Below, one piece after another: positions 15,898-25,272 of a DNA stretch of 64,000 bases. The stretch spans positions 19,399 to 83,398 of the forward strand of contig ONAV01000003.1 of NCBI GenBank assembly GCA_900315925.1, written 5' to 3'. The translations under genes were made by a program, and so were the position numbers. Below the pieces are notes generated by a model. The model saw only the letters and a list, made by a program, of their open reading frames with translations. It searched no databases and was not told where the DNA came from. Source of the stretch: an uncultured Selenomonadales bacterium (GTDB taxonomy: Bacteria > Bacillota > Negativicutes > Acidaminococcales > Acidaminococcaceae). Each line of letters opens with the position of its first letter. Position 1 is the stretch's first letter.

Positions 15898-16752
15898 TTA
15901 CAAGTCTCTTATCAGTTTTTCCTGCCAGGTCTCGTAGTAACTCTTATCTGTCAGCCGTAACAACCGCAGAAACTGGCGGTTCTTTGAAATTTTCACAACA
16001 TCCTTCTGTCCGATTTCGCAAACCGGTATCCCGTCAGCCGAAAGGGCCATGGGACTGGTGTTCCGGGGCAGCAGGCGGATTTCCACTTCTTCCGTAGCAG
16101 GAATGACCAGAGGCCGGGTGGCCAGAGAGTGAGCGCAAATGGGTGTGATGACCATGACGTCCATGCCAGGCTGTACCAAAGGCCCCCCCGCGGAAAGCGA
16201 ATAGGCGGTAGAACCGGTGGCTGTGGCCACGATGAGCCCGTCCGCAGCATACCGGGCGGAAGGCTTCCCGTTGATATACAGTTCCATGTGGTTGGTGGTG
16301 GACAGGTTACTGCGGGCTGCTACAAATTCGTTGATAGCCAGCTCGTTTTGCGGAGTCTTTCTGCCTTCCGCAAAGGTCTGGGCCTGCAACAGACAGCGTT
16401 TTTCAATGGAATACCTGCCATCCGTCAGCAGCTGGAACGCCTGTTCCATCGTATCATATTCAATTTCTGCCAGAAATCCCAGATGGCCGAAGTTTACGCC
16501 GAAGACCGGCACATTGATTTTCACCATATCCCGGGCCATGCGCAGGAACGTGCCGTCACCTCCCAGAGAAACAGCTGCCGTCAGCTGGGAATTGCGTCCG
16601 GCAAAGGGTTCCAGACTGTACATTTCCGCAAGTTTGTCCGGCAGTACTACCGTGATCTTGTATTTGCGACACAGGGCCAGAATCGCTTCAAAGTGAATAC
16701 GCACCTTGACGATGCTCATGTTGGGGAAAATCCCAAGACGTATGTTATCCAT
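15898..16752 (-). CDS. nadK: NAD kinase
   Basis: NadK phosphorylates NAD to NADP. The 284-residue protein shows the diagnostic GGDGTFLRMARDM (about residue 65), the NELAINE substrate motif (about 145) and the glycine-rich TATGSTAYSLSAGGP (about 178-192). The ATG at 16752 follows AAAGGAAGTAATC; a GTG six codons earlier overlaps that ribosome site and is rejected. It lies between tlyA and argR, a position seen in many Firmicutes, though absent from the equivalent Bacillus subtilis cluster. Confidence 0.95.
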   Translation of the reverse strand: MDNIRLGIFPNMSIVKVRIHFEAILALCRKYKITVVLPDKLAEMYSLEPFAGRNSQLTAAVSLGGDGTFLRMARDMVKINVPVFGVNFGHLGFLAEIEYDTMEQAFQLLTDGRYSIEKRCLLQAQTFAEGRKTPQNELAINEFVAARSNLSTTNHMELYINGKPSARYAADGLIVATATGSTAYSLSAGGPLVQPGMDVMVITPICAHSLATRPLVIPATEEVEIRLLPRNTSPMALSADGIPVCEIGQKDVVKISKNRQFLRLLRLTDKSYYETWQEKLIRDL

Positions 16753-16862
16753 GATTACTTCCTTTGACACCGCAGCCGCACTGGAAGCAGCTACGGTTAT
16801 TATTAGTAAATTACCCGGAGTGCTGAATAAGCATTTGCAATACAGGGATACTGTGTTTTGAG

Positions 16863-17738
16863 TTACTTATCCAGCACAGCATGAGAAGCTGTTACAATGG
16901 TATCAATGTCGATGGACAGTGCAGTGTTTTGCACTTCCGGCACAACCTTGTCCCGGTCCGCTTGTGTCCCATCAACTTTGCCAGCCCCTGACCCGCTTCC
17001 GGTAGTCAGGTACAACAGATACTCGATGTTTCCTTCCGGCCCTTTTACCGGAGAAAAATCCAGACCACCGATAGTGAATCCTTCTTCCTGTGCTAAAGTA
17101 ATGATGCGCCGAATGACTTCTTTGTGCACTTCCGGGTCCCGCACCACGCCTTTTTTGCCGATGTGTTCCTTACCTGCTTCAAACTGGGGCTTAATGAGAG
17201 CAAGAACAAAAGCATCGGGTGCCAGCAGTTTTTTCACCGCAGGCAGAATCTTATCCAGCGAGATGAAGGCCACGTCGATAGAGGCCGCATCCAATTGTTC
17301 CGGCAGACTGTGCTCGTCCAGTGTGCGGGCGTTAGTCCGTTCCATGTTGATGACCCTGGGGTCATTGCGCAACTTCCAGGCCAACTGACCGTACCCCACG
17401 TCGATGGCGTAGACTCTGCTTGCCCCGTTCTGCAGGGCACAGTCTGTGAAGCCCCCGGTAGAAGCGCCGATATCTGCCATCACTTTGCCGGTTACTGTCA
17501 CGGGAAACACCTGCAGGGCTTTTTCCAGTTTCAGCCCGCCCCGGCTTACATATTTTAATTGGTCTCCCAGAAGACGGATTTTTGCTTCCGTTTTCACGGT
17601 GGTACCCGGTTTATCTATTTTCTGTTCGTCCACCAGCACCTGTCCCGCCATGATGGCTGCCTGTGCCCGAGCCCGGCTTTCAAAAAAGCCCTGTTCTACG
17701 AGAAAAGTGTCGAGACGGATCTTTTTCGGTTTATCCAT
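16863..17738 (-). CDS. tlyA: TlyA-family RNA 2'-O-methyltransferase
   Basis: TlyA/YqxC proteins combine an S4 RNA-binding domain with an FtsJ-like methyltransferase domain and methylate rRNA in characterised members. In this 291-residue protein the S4 domain is residues 4-62 and SRGGLKLEKAL follows. The SAM-binding motif GKVMADIGASTGGFTDCAL is near residues 85-103. Near the C-terminus is VKGPEGNIEYLLYL. A serine/alanine/glycine-rich insertion lies near residue 255. It starts 11 bases after dxs. Ribosome site GAAGTGA is weak, so expression may depend on coupling to dxs. Confidence 0.9.
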   Translation of the reverse strand: MDKPKKIRLDTFLVEQGFFESRARAQAAIMAGQVLVDEQKIDKPGTTVKTEAKIRLLGDQLKYVSRGGLKLEKALQVFPVTVTGKVMADIGASTGGFTDCALQNGASRVYAIDVGYGQLAWKLRNDPRVINMERTNARTLDEHSLPEQLDAASIDVAFISLDKILPAVKKLLAPDAFVLALIKPQFEAGKEHIGKKGVVRDPEVHKEVIRRIITLAQEEGFTIGGLDFSPVKGPEGNIEYLLYLTTGSGSGAGKVDGTQADRDKVVPEVQNTALSIDIDTIVTASHAVLDK

Positions 17739-17749
17739 ATGAATCACTT

Positions 17750-19627
17750 CTATAACCAATGAGAGATTTTCTCCGCCATCTGTTCCGGCATCAGTCCGAT
17801 GTCATGCAGCAACAGTTTCCTGTCACCCTGTGAGATGAATTCATCCGGAATGCCAAAGGGCAGCACGGCGGTCATATGCAACAGACCATAACTGTTCAGG
17901 GCTTCCATCACTGCATCCCCTACGCCGCCTTTCAATACCCCTTCTTCCATGGTGACGATACGGTGGGTTTTGGCTGCATTTTCACAAAGCAGGTCCTCGT
18001 CAAGAGGTTTGGCGAAGCGCATGTTCACTACACCGGCGCTGATACCTTTTGCGGTTAGCAGGTCCGCGGTCTTTTCGGCTTCCGCCACCATACTGCCGAT
18101 AGCCCATATGGTAAGGTCACTGCCTTCCCGCAGGGTCTCCGCCTTACCGATGGGCAGTGTGTGCAGAGGTTCACTGAGATCCGCTCCCACGCCGCTGCCT
18201 CTGGGATAGCGCAGGGAGATAGGACCGTCGTTGTATTCTATGGCTGTCCACAGCATGTGCCGCAGCTCGTTTTCGTCTTTAGGCGCCATCACTGTCATGT
18301 TGGGCATGGGAATCAGATAGGCATAGTCGAACACTCCGTGATGGGTGTAGCCGTCGTCCCCTACCAGACCGGCCCGGTCCATACACAGCTTCACCGGCAG
18401 GTTCTGCATGCAGATGTCGTGAATCACCTGGTCGTAAGCCCGCTGCATGAAGGTAGAGTAAATGGCTGCCACTGGTTTAATGCCTTCCGTAGCCAGCCCC
18501 GCTGCGAAAGTCACCGCGTGTTGTTCCGCAATGCCTACGTCAAAGAAGCGGTCCGGGAAACGTTTGGCGAACAGGTTGGTTCCGGTGCCGTCGGGCATAG
18601 CTGCCGTAATGGCTACAATGGATTTATCTTTTTCCGCCAGTTCCACCAGAGTTTTGCCAAAGACGCTGGTGTAAGTAGGCGGCGCCCCGGGTTTGCTGAT
18701 TTTCTTCCCGGTAGCAATATCAAAGGGACCTGTTCCGTGAAATTCGTTGGCCCGTTCTTCCGCTGGGGCGTAGCCCTTGCCTTTTTTGGTGATAACGTGA
18801 ATCAACACCGGGCCGTCTTCCCGTTTGGCTGCAGTCAGCATGGGCAGAAGGTCCTCGATGTCATGGCCGTCCACAGGCCCGAAGTACTTAATACCCAAAT
18901 GTTCGAACATGGACTCAGGGGCTACCAGATATTTGACCCCGCCCTTCACCCGTTCGATAACTTCCAGCACATCGTCACCGTGCTTCATATCCCCCAGCCA
19001 GTTTTCCACATTACGCTTCAGCTTATTGTAGGTCTCCCCGGTGCGCAGCTGATACAGGTACTGGGACATGGCTCCCACGTTTTTGGAGATGGACATCTCG
19101 TTATCGTTGAGGATGATGATAAGCCTTCGCTTGGTATCCCCGATATGGTTAAGGGCTTCGAAGGACATACCGCCTGTCATGGCGCCGTCGCCGATGACAG
19201 CCACCACCTGAAAGTCCTCGCCTTTCAGGTCACGGGCCGCCGCAATGCCATCCGCCGCCGAAAGGGACGTGGAAGAATGACCCACACCGAAGGCGTCGTG
19301 CTCACTTTCCTGCCGTTTGGGGAAGCCGGAAAGACCTTTGTACTTGCGCAGGGTGGGAAAGGCTGCTTTTCGTCCTGTTAAAATTTTATGAATATAGGCC
19401 TGATGCCCTACATCAAATATAAGCTTGTCTTTGGGAGAGTCAAAAACCCGGTGAAGGGCAATGGTCAGTTCCACGGCCCCCAGGTTGGGAGCCAGGTGCC
19501 CACCGTTTTTGGACACGACTTCAATGATCAGCTGCCGGATTTCCGCCGCCAGCTGATTCATTTCCGCCAGTGTGAGAGTTTTCAGGTCCAGGGGGCTGTT
19601 GACTCTGTCCAGAATTTTATCAGACAT
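17750..19627 (-). CDS. dxs: 1-deoxy-D-xylulose-5-phosphate synthase
   Basis: Dxs condenses pyruvate and glyceraldehyde 3-phosphate to DXP, the first step of the MEP isoprenoid route and a feeder of the thiamine thiazole. The 625-residue enzyme has GAVELTIALHRVFDSPKDK, the thiamine diphosphate motif GDGAMTGGMSFEALN paired with LNDNEMSI, and the later DRAGLVGDDGYTHHGVFD. Length and order match the family. It follows ispA, so two isoprenoid genes are co-directional. The 180-base ispA-dxs gap is GC-rich with several small palindromes but no recognised riboswitch. Confidence 0.97.
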   Translation of the reverse strand: MSDKILDRVNSPLDLKTLTLAEMNQLAAEIRQLIIEVVSKNGGHLAPNLGAVELTIALHRVFDSPKDKLIFDVGHQAYIHKILTGRKAAFPTLRKYKGLSGFPKRQESEHDAFGVGHSSTSLSAADGIAAARDLKGEDFQVVAVIGDGAMTGGMSFEALNHIGDTKRRLIIILNDNEMSISKNVGAMSQYLYQLRTGETYNKLKRNVENWLGDMKHGDDVLEVIERVKGGVKYLVAPESMFEHLGIKYFGPVDGHDIEDLLPMLTAAKREDGPVLIHVITKKGKGYAPAEERANEFHGTGPFDIATGKKISKPGAPPTYTSVFGKTLVELAEKDKSIVAITAAMPDGTGTNLFAKRFPDRFFDVGIAEQHAVTFAAGLATEGIKPVAAIYSTFMQRAYDQVIHDICMQNLPVKLCMDRAGLVGDDGYTHHGVFDYAYLIPMPNMTVMAPKDENELRHMLWTAIEYNDGPISLRYPRGSGVGADLSEPLHTLPIGKAETLREGSDLTIWAIGSMVAEAEKTADLLTAKGISAGVVNMRFAKPLDEDLLCENAAKTHRIVTMEEGVLKGGVGDAVMEALNSYGLLHMTAVLPFGIPDEFISQGDRKLLLHDIGLMPEQMAEKISHWL

Positions 19628-19807
19628 TGGGTTTTACCTTTCAGTTGATTCCTGTTATATGGCGCCGCGAAAGCGCCTGCGCCACAGAGGCGGCAAAGAC
19701 GCTGTGCGTCACCGTGTGAGAGTTATGTGAAACGTTGGCGCGTATGCGTTGCGCCTGTAGATTACGCTGCCTGAACAGCAATGTTGCAGCGAATGAGCAA
19801 CACGCGC

Positions 19808-20683
19808 TCAGTTCTTACGGTTGGTCATCAGCTTAGCGATTTCCCGCAGGGCTTCTGCATTTTCCCCAAAGGAATCCAGGCAGGCCAGAGCTTCTTTTGT
19901 CGTTTCATCTGCCATCTTCCGGGCCGTTTCCAGTCCGAAAAGTGAAACATAGGTTGACTTGTTGTTTTTCTCGTCGCTGCCGATGGGTTTGCCCAGTTCT
20001 TCCGCGGTACTGGTCACATCCAGAATGTCGTCCTCAATCTGGAAGGCCAGGCCGATAAGTTCCGCAAAACGTGTCAGGGCAAGGAGCTGTTCGTCCGTAG
20101 CTCCCGCCAGGTGGGCGCCCCCCCGCACAGCTGCGATGAACATGGCGCCGGTTTTTCCTTCGTGGAGGGTCTTTAACTCTTTGGCCGTGATCTGCCGGTT
20201 CTCCGCGTCCAGATCCAGGGCCTGTCCTCCTACCATGCCAAAGTTGCCGGCGCACATGGCGGTTTCGTGAACTACTTCTACCAAGGTAGAAGGCTTCACG
20301 TTTCGCTGTTCCAGCATCACTTCAAAAGCCAGAGTAAGCAGACCATCCCCGGCCAGCACCGCCATGGCCTCCCCAAAAACCTTGTGGTTGGTAAGGCGGC
20401 CCCGCCGGTAGTCATCGTTGTCCATGCAGGGCAAATCATCATGAATCAGGGAATAAGTATGAATCATTTCCAGTCCGCAGGCTGCGGGCAGGAAATCGTA
20501 GCCGTTGGCTCCCACCGCTTCCGCTGTAGCCATCAGCAGAATGGGACGCAGGCGTTTACCTCCCGCCAACAGGCTGTATTTCATGGCATCGTCCACGTTG
20601 GAGATGCCCCGCTTTTCCATGCGTTTTTCCAAAAAATTGTTAACCAGCTTTTTGCGGGTGTCGTAGTATTGCTGAAAGTCCAT
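19808..20683 (-). CDS. ispA: Polyprenyl (farnesyl) diphosphate synthase
   Basis: IspA extends dimethylallyl diphosphate with isopentenyl diphosphate to geranyl and farnesyl diphosphate. The 291-residue protein has the first aspartate-rich motif in HDDLPCMDNDDYRRGR, the second as QIEDDILD, and GGKRLRP near residue 45. The start at 20683 has a perfect AGGAGG six bases upstream. An upstream in-frame extension of 32 codons is derived from an interspersed repeat and is rejected. The chain-length-determining region upstream of the first motif (GLEMIHTYSLIHDD) suits a short-chain synthase. Confidence 0.95.
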   Translation of the reverse strand: MDFQQYYDTRKKLVNNFLEKRMEKRGISNVDDAMKYSLLAGGKRLRPILLMATAEAVGANGYDFLPAACGLEMIHTYSLIHDDLPCMDNDDYRRGRLTNHKVFGEAMAVLAGDGLLTLAFEVMLEQRNVKPSTLVEVVHETAMCAGNFGMVGGQALDLDAENRQITAKELKTLHEGKTGAMFIAAVRGGAHLAGATDEQLLALTRFAELIGLAFQIEDDILDVTSTAEELGKPIGSDEKNNKSTYVSLFGLETARKMADETTKEALACLDSFGENAEALREIAKLMTNRKN

Positions 20684-20734
20684 CTGTTCCTCCTGTTGTT
20701 GACTGTGTGCTTGCCAGGTGATTTTTGCGAAGGA

Positions 20735-20798
20735 CAAGGAAATGACTCGCCAACGCAGTGAGACTACGTCAAGAGGCATTGACGCAGTCTTTCACAAA
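20735..20798. repeat. Interspersed repeat between xseB and ispA
   Basis: Related to 15815-15880 over CAAGGAA...GACT and ACTACGTCAAG...GACGCAG. It lies in the 130-base xseB-ispA gap and generates a false N-terminal extension of ispA. Confidence 0.5.
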
Positions 20799-20813
20799 AA
20801 GCACCGGCAAGCA

Positions 20814-21074
20814 TTACTCCTCCTCGTCCGGCTCCTCAAACTCTTCTGTATGGAAGTTATCATCGTTCACGGGACTTACTACCAGTTTCTGCACGGCTGC
20901 TTTTGCAACCTTCAGTTTTTCCATGCAAATGCGGCTCAGTTCCGTGCCTTTTTGGAATTCTTCAATGGCCTCTTCCAACGGCAGGTCGCCGCTTTCCAGT
21001 TTTTCCACTGCGGCTTCCAGTTCTGCCAGGGCTTCTTCAAATTTCATGTTTTTGTTAATCTTTTTTGCTGCCAT
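20814..21074 (-). CDS. xseB: Exodeoxyribonuclease VII small subunit
   Basis: XseB binds XseA to form exonuclease VII, which degrades single-stranded DNA. This 86-residue protein contains the helical core FEEALAELEAAVEKLESGDL (residues 12-31) followed by PLEEAIEEFQKGTEL. It ends in an acidic tail (residues 72-86). A second in-frame Met at residue 10 is a possible start. Upstream, the 86 bases to xseA include a degenerate copy of the AAGGAAAACACTG repeat near 21103. Confidence 0.93.
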   Translation of the reverse strand: MAAKKINKNMKFEEALAELEAAVEKLESGDLPLEEAIEEFQKGTELSRICMEKLKVAKAAVQKLVVSPVNDDNFHTEEFEEPDEEE

Positions 21075-21160
21075 ATTCGTCGCGCCTTTCTGTTTTTAAA
21101 GGAAAACACTGCTGAATCAATCTATATATAGTATCTAACTTGGATTACTATTCTATTCGT

Positions 21161-22648
21161 TTAGTTAACGGTTTTTGAATTCTCTGTCCTTGGTATGACA
21201 TCCTGCACCACGGAGCAGATTTCCCCGTCTTGAAGCCTTGTCCTGATTTCTTCGCCCCAGTGCACGTCATTTGCAGATTTGATGATTTTTCCCTGTTCAT
21301 TACTGGTAAAGGAGTATCCTCTTCCTAAAATCTTCAGGGGACTCACCGCGTCCAAATGGGCAGCCAGCAGTAAAAATTGCTGTTCTTGCGACGCAGACAG
21401 ATCTTTTGCCAGTGTAATAAGCGCATTCCACGTACTCTGAAATTTCATTTCGAAGGGTTCCCAGAGTGTTTTTTGTTTATCCAGAGTTTTCTGTGCTGTG
21501 GCAAGCCTTTGTTCCGGTTTAATCAGCAGATGTTCGGGATGCTGTAACATTCTTAAAGCCTGCCGTACTCTTCGCTCCGGCTCAAGCAACAGTTTTTCCG
21601 GACGCTGCAGCGCTTTCATGGCCTGCTGCAACCGTAATTCCCGGTTTTCCAGACGCCGGGGCAATGTCTGTTGTAACTTCATCAATGCTTTGTCCAGTCT
21701 CTCTTCCGCTCTGTCTGTGATGCGGAGAGGATCCTGCAGCATACGGCTTCGCATAAGCCGCTGCAATGTCTCTGTTCTCTGCTGCAGCATACGGTTCATG
21801 GCGAGGGTCAGGCGTTGCTTTTTGTCCACCACCTGCCGCCGTAGCAACCGGGTATCTTCTACCGCCAGTTCCGCCGCCTGGGACGGCGTAGCTGCCCGCC
21901 GGTCTGCTGCAAAGTCACTGAGAGTAAAATCCGTTTCGTGACCCACAGAAGAAATCACCGGAATCACCGACGCTGCTATGGCCCGGACTACGATTTCTTC
22001 GTTGAAGGCCCACAGGTCTTCCATGGAACCACCGCCCCGGCCTACAATGAGTACATCCGCAAGCTGATGCCGGTTCATAAAGCGTATGGCATGGGCGATA
22101 TCCCCCGCCGCGGCCTTGCCCTGAACCTGCACCGGATATAACAGAAGCTTCACCCCGGGATTTCTTCGCCGGGACACGGTAATCACATCCCGCACTGCCG
22201 CCCCTGCCGGGGAAGTAATGATACCCACCGTCCGGGGATGAGCCGGGATTGCTTTTTTCCGCTCTGCAGCAAACAGGCCTTCCGCTTCCAGTTTGCTTTT
22301 CAGCTTTTCATAGGCCTGCATCAGACTGCCGATACCTTCTTCAATCAGCATATCCGTGTACAGCTGGTACACCCCGTCCCGCTCATAGATGCCTATATGA
22401 CCGATGGCCAAAACAGTGTCTCCGTTGACAGGATATTTTATCAGCTGCCGGGCCTGACGCTGGAACATGACACATTTCAGCACGCCGTTTTCATCTTTTA
22501 AGGAAAAATAGCAGTGCCCGGAGGGATAGCGTTTGAAATTGCTGATTTCGCCACGGACCTGCACATTGGCAACGAGACCGCTGCCTTCCACCAGATTTTT
22601 AATCAGGTGGTTCATTTCCGTGACGGTATAGGTATGGACTTCAGCCAT
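21161..22648 (-). CDS. xseA: Exodeoxyribonuclease VII large subunit
   Basis: XseA is the catalytic subunit of exonuclease VII. The 495-residue protein has an N-terminal OB domain (residues 10-100, with VRGEISNFK and GHCYFSLKD). The nuclease domain includes PRTVGIITSPAGAAVRD, then DVLIVGRGGGSMEDLWAFNEE and SSVGHETDFTLSDFAADRRA. A long helical region (about 280-430) contains repeated units around PEKLLLEPERR, PEHLLIKPEQR and similar. It is longer than the common 400-450 because of those repeats. Start at 22648 follows GGGGAGAAATC; the earlier in-frame codons lack a site. Confidence 0.95.
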   Translation of the reverse strand: MAEVHTYTVTEMNHLIKNLVEGSGLVANVQVRGEISNFKRYPSGHCYFSLKDENGVLKCVMFQRQARQLIKYPVNGDTVLAIGHIGIYERDGVYQLYTDMLIEEGIGSLMQAYEKLKSKLEAEGLFAAERKKAIPAHPRTVGIITSPAGAAVRDVITVSRRRNPGVKLLLYPVQVQGKAAAGDIAHAIRFMNRHQLADVLIVGRGGGSMEDLWAFNEEIVVRAIAASVIPVISSVGHETDFTLSDFAADRRAATPSQAAELAVEDTRLLRRQVVDKKQRLTLAMNRMLQQRTETLQRLMRSRMLQDPLRITDRAEERLDKALMKLQQTLPRRLENRELRLQQAMKALQRPEKLLLEPERRVRQALRMLQHPEHLLIKPEQRLATAQKTLDKQKTLWEPFEMKFQSTWNALITLAKDLSASQEQQFLLLAAHLDAVSPLKILGRGYSFTSNEQGKIIKSANDVHWGEEIRTRLQDGEICSVVQDVIPRTENSKTVN

Positions 22649-22754
22649 GATTTCTCCCCAAGGTTTGTAATCTGTTGTCGTAAAGCGCAACCTGCGATTG
22701 CGGACAGCCTGAGTCTAAGTCTTGTTTATATATCGGTGCTGTAGTAATTGTTTT

Positions 22755-23810
22755 TTACCCTTCCTGCTGTCGCCGCGCATAAGCTGCACAGCCAGAAGCG
22801 TTGTCACCGCTGTAGCGGTTTTCCGGCAGCCAGACTTTTATCTGCCGCCTGGATAGTTTTTCGATGATGCGGTTGCGTATCCATCGATTGGCGGACACGC
22901 CACCAGCCAGGATCACATCTTTTACTTGATGTTCCGCTGCTCCGTTCCGAATCATGCGGACAAAGGTTTCTGCCAGTCCCCACTGTACACCGGCCGCAAT
23001 ATTTGCAGCAAAGTTGTTTTGTTTAATTTGACGAAGCACCCAGGTACAGGGACCGGAAAAGCTTACGTTTGTTTTATGTACGGAAACAGGAATCTCCATA
23101 ATCTCTGTGTGCTGCTCTGCCAGCTTTTCCAGAGCCGGCCCCGCAGGGAAATCAAGTCCCAGAGCCACGCCTGCCCGATCCACAAACTGACCGGCATGCA
23201 GGTCCAGACTGCCGCCGATTTCTGTCAACCTATAATTGGCAACAACTTTTTCTTTCGGATTTGTCGGCGCTGCAGTGCCGACTGCATTCTCTTCGGCCTG
23301 AGCCATATCAGCCACAGGTAAACCACCTGTGGCGTCAGGTCCAAACATATCCATTTTTTCAACCAACAATAAATCAGTAGTCCCCCCGGAGGCATGAAGG
23401 AACAGGAACCGATCTGTATCCGGTCCTTTGGCTGACCACATTGCCGCTTCCAAATGGTTTTCCTGGTGGCTGATCTGCCACAAAGGAATGCTGTATAACG
23501 CTGCCAGGGAACGGGCAAAGCCCCACCCTGCCAAAAAGGCGGGCATATAGGAATCCTCCCGGGGCCGGGGCCTAGCAGAAACACCAATCCCCAGCAGGGA
23601 AAACGCATGTCCCTGTACCGCTTCTTCCATCAGCTCCGGCAGGTTACGGGTGTGCTGATAGAGCATCTCACTCTGCTGCAGTCCGCAGCCGCCCGGTTTC
23701 ACCTTCAGAATACGCCTTGCTTCAGCGACTTTCTGTCCCTGTCGGTTCATAAAAAACAGTGAGGTGGTATAACAACTGGTATCGATACCAAGGTAAACTT
23801 CTTCTGTCAT
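22755..23810 (-). CDS. TsaD/Kae1-like protein of unknown function
   Basis: The 351-residue protein has the ASKHA fold of TsaD/Kae1: GIDTSCYTTSLF at the N-terminus, HQENH (an HxxxH metal site) near 114-118, ASGGTTDLLLVE where TsaD has SGGHT, and GGVSANRWIRNRI with GDNASGCAAYA at the C-terminus. It differs from authentic TsaD at several conserved positions and carries an insertion around residues 150-180, so I do not call it tsaD. Related proteins occur beside xseA/nusB in Firmicutes. The ribosome site is GGAAGAAG. It could modify tRNA or bind a nucleotide in another role; neither is shown. Confidence 0.78.
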   Translation of the reverse strand: MTEEVYLGIDTSCYTTSLFFMNRQGQKVAEARRILKVKPGGCGLQQSEMLYQHTRNLPELMEEAVQGHAFSLLGIGVSARPRPREDSYMPAFLAGWGFARSLAALYSIPLWQISHQENHLEAAMWSAKGPDTDRFLFLHASGGTTDLLLVEKMDMFGPDATGGLPVADMAQAEENAVGTAAPTNPKEKVVANYRLTEIGGSLDLHAGQFVDRAGVALGLDFPAGPALEKLAEQHTEIMEIPVSVHKTNVSFSGPCTWVLRQIKQNNFAANIAAGVQWGLAETFVRMIRNGAAEHQVKDVILAGGVSANRWIRNRIIEKLSRRQIKVWLPENRYSGDNASGCAAYARRQQEG

Positions 23811-23899
23811 ACTGTACTTCTTCCGTTAAGACGTGCAGGCTTCATTGCATTGCCTTTGTATTACTGCAGCAAACCTGCTTACCTGCAAGTCTTGTTTCT

Positions 23900-24322
23900 T
23901 TATTTTTCTTCACGCATCAGTTTGCCCAAAACGCCGTTGATGAATCTTGCGGACTTGTCCGTACCAAACATTTTGGCCAATTCCACGGCCTCATTGACAG
24001 CCACGTTCACGGGCACCTTTTCTTCGGCAAAACGCATTTCATAAACAGCCATGCGCAAAATGTTGCGGTCGATGCCAGGCATCCGCTTCACATCCCAGTT
24101 GATGGCATATTTCCCGATCAGGGCATCAATTTCCTCCAGTTTTTCCGCAGTGCCTTTTAATACTTTTTCAGCATATTTTACTGCTTTGGACGCTTCTTCG
24201 CTCTTTTCTTCATCCTGCTGTACCTCCAGGGCAATAGCCAGCGCTTCCGCCGGTTCGGCCTGGGTAAAATCCATTTGGAACAAACTCTGTAACACCATTT
24301 CCCTGGCGACTCTGCGAATCAT
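23900..24322 (-). CDS. nusB: Transcription antitermination factor NusB
   Basis: NusB binds boxA RNA with S10 (NusE) to support antitermination in rRNA operons. The 140-residue all-helical protein starts with the family's basic segment RRVAREMVLQSLFQMDF and contains IDALIGKYAINWDVKRM, then DRNILRMAVYEMRF and NEAVELAKMFGTDKSARFIN. GGAGGA lies upstream. It is the conserved companion of the asp23-like genes. Confidence 0.95.
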   Translation of the reverse strand: MIRRVAREMVLQSLFQMDFTQAEPAEALAIALEVQQDEEKSEEASKAVKYAEKVLKGTAEKLEEIDALIGKYAINWDVKRMPGIDRNILRMAVYEMRFAEEKVPVNVAVNEAVELAKMFGTDKSARFINGVLGKLMREEK

Positions 24323-24413
24323 ATAAATGAATCCTCCGTTCAGTTATTATTCTACGTTCTGTTTACGACAGTCCGAAATGTTGCCCACAGCATGTGATGC
24401 TCACGCGGGCCTG

Positions 24414-24641
24414 TTATTTATGATAACCCGGCGGCAGAAGCCGGTCCAGCCATTCTGCCAGGTCTTCCTTCTTATCAATTTTGTAACCGATAAAGAAGCC
24501 GCCGCCGACAAACAGTAATAAAAACAACGTCCGAAAGAAACCCACGGTCAAAAACAACGAAGCGATGACCAGACCGGTCAGCGAGCATAAGAAGCGGCCG
24601 CGGTAGTTAAGCCAGATGTCGGTGAATATATCTTTAAACAT
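24414..24641 (-). CDS. DUF2273-type small membrane protein
   Basis: A 75-residue protein with one or two hydrophobic segments: LTGLVIASLFLTVGFFRTLF, then FLLLFVGGGFFIGYKI. It ends in a charged tail containing DLAEWLDRLLPPG. Small proteins of this kind sit with Asp23 and AmaP in Firmicutes, which is the arrangement here. The function is unknown, presumably in membrane anchoring of the Asp23 complex. Start is supported by AAGGAGGTACAGCG. Confidence 0.82.
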   Translation of the reverse strand: MFKDIFTDIWLNYRGRFLCSLTGLVIASLFLTVGFFRTLFLLLFVGGGFFIGYKIDKKEDLAEWLDRLLPPGYHK

Positions 24642-24659
24642 CGCTGTACCTCCTTAAAC

Positions 24660-25193
24660 TCACTTTTCCTTTCCGCTGTTCTTTATCTTTTTGAAAAACA
24701 ATTCGATATTTTTTACTTCCAGCCCTACGACCTTTTTGATGGTCTCCCTAACGTTATCCTTGACCTCCTCCGTGATTTCAAATACATTGACCCCCGGTTC
24801 CAGCGAACCATGGATGCGGGCGTTAATCGTGGTCTTGTCTTCCATTTCCACAACCACTTTCACACCATAGATTCCATAGACTTCCTGGGCAATGTCCGCG
24901 ATATAGTCTTCCAATGCCCGCTTGGAAACAACGGTCTTGCCGGAATCCGCATCGTCCAGAATCAGTGAGTTACTTCCGCCCAGCACACCGATGCCCGCCA
25001 GTAACAGCCTCACACTGATAATGAACAATATCGCGCCACCAATGGCAAACTCCCAGTTTCCCGGCAAGGCAACAATTACTCTGCGGAAAAAGTCAGGAGG
25101 GATCATTCCCATCGTAATCATAATCAGCGTCACTGCAAACACAGCCATCAGGCATGTATATAAGGTCAATATAATTCGGTCCGGTATTCCCAT
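24660..25193 (-). CDS. amaP: Alkaline shock response membrane anchor protein AmaP
   Basis: The 177-residue protein has two N-terminal membrane segments (about residues 9-30 and 48-72) followed by a soluble Asp23-like domain. AmaP anchors Asp23 to the membrane in Staphylococcus. The ATG at 25193 is chosen because AAGGAG lies eight bases upstream; a GTG three codons earlier overlaps that site. It ends in a basic stretch (FFKKIKNSGKEK). It is co-directional with asp23 and the DUF2273 gene, forming the usual three-gene group. Confidence 0.87.
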   Translation of the reverse strand: MGIPDRIILTLYTCLMAVFAVTLIMITMGMIPPDFFRRVIVALPGNWEFAIGGAILFIISVRLLLAGIGVLGGSNSLILDDADSGKTVVSKRALEDYIADIAQEVYGIYGVKVVVEMEDKTTINARIHGSLEPGVNVFEITEEVKDNVRETIKKVVGLEVKNIELFFKKIKNSGKEK

Positions 25194-25272
25194 AGCATTC
25201 ACTCCTTATTTCAAACCAACTGTTTCGTTTTTCTCCAGGACAGGCCCGGCGGGCTTCCTGTAACCTCGTGGT

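Noticed and set aside
18161..19381. A 406-codon open frame antisense to dxs
   Set aside because: A shadow of dxs; no motifs or ribosome site.
19628..19807. Possible regulatory RNA in the ispA-dxs gap
   Set aside because: GC-rich with small palindromes only; no consistent fold or known motif.
20684..20779. Longer start for ispA
   Set aside because: Extension is repeat-derived, and AGGAGG correctly spaces the later ATG.
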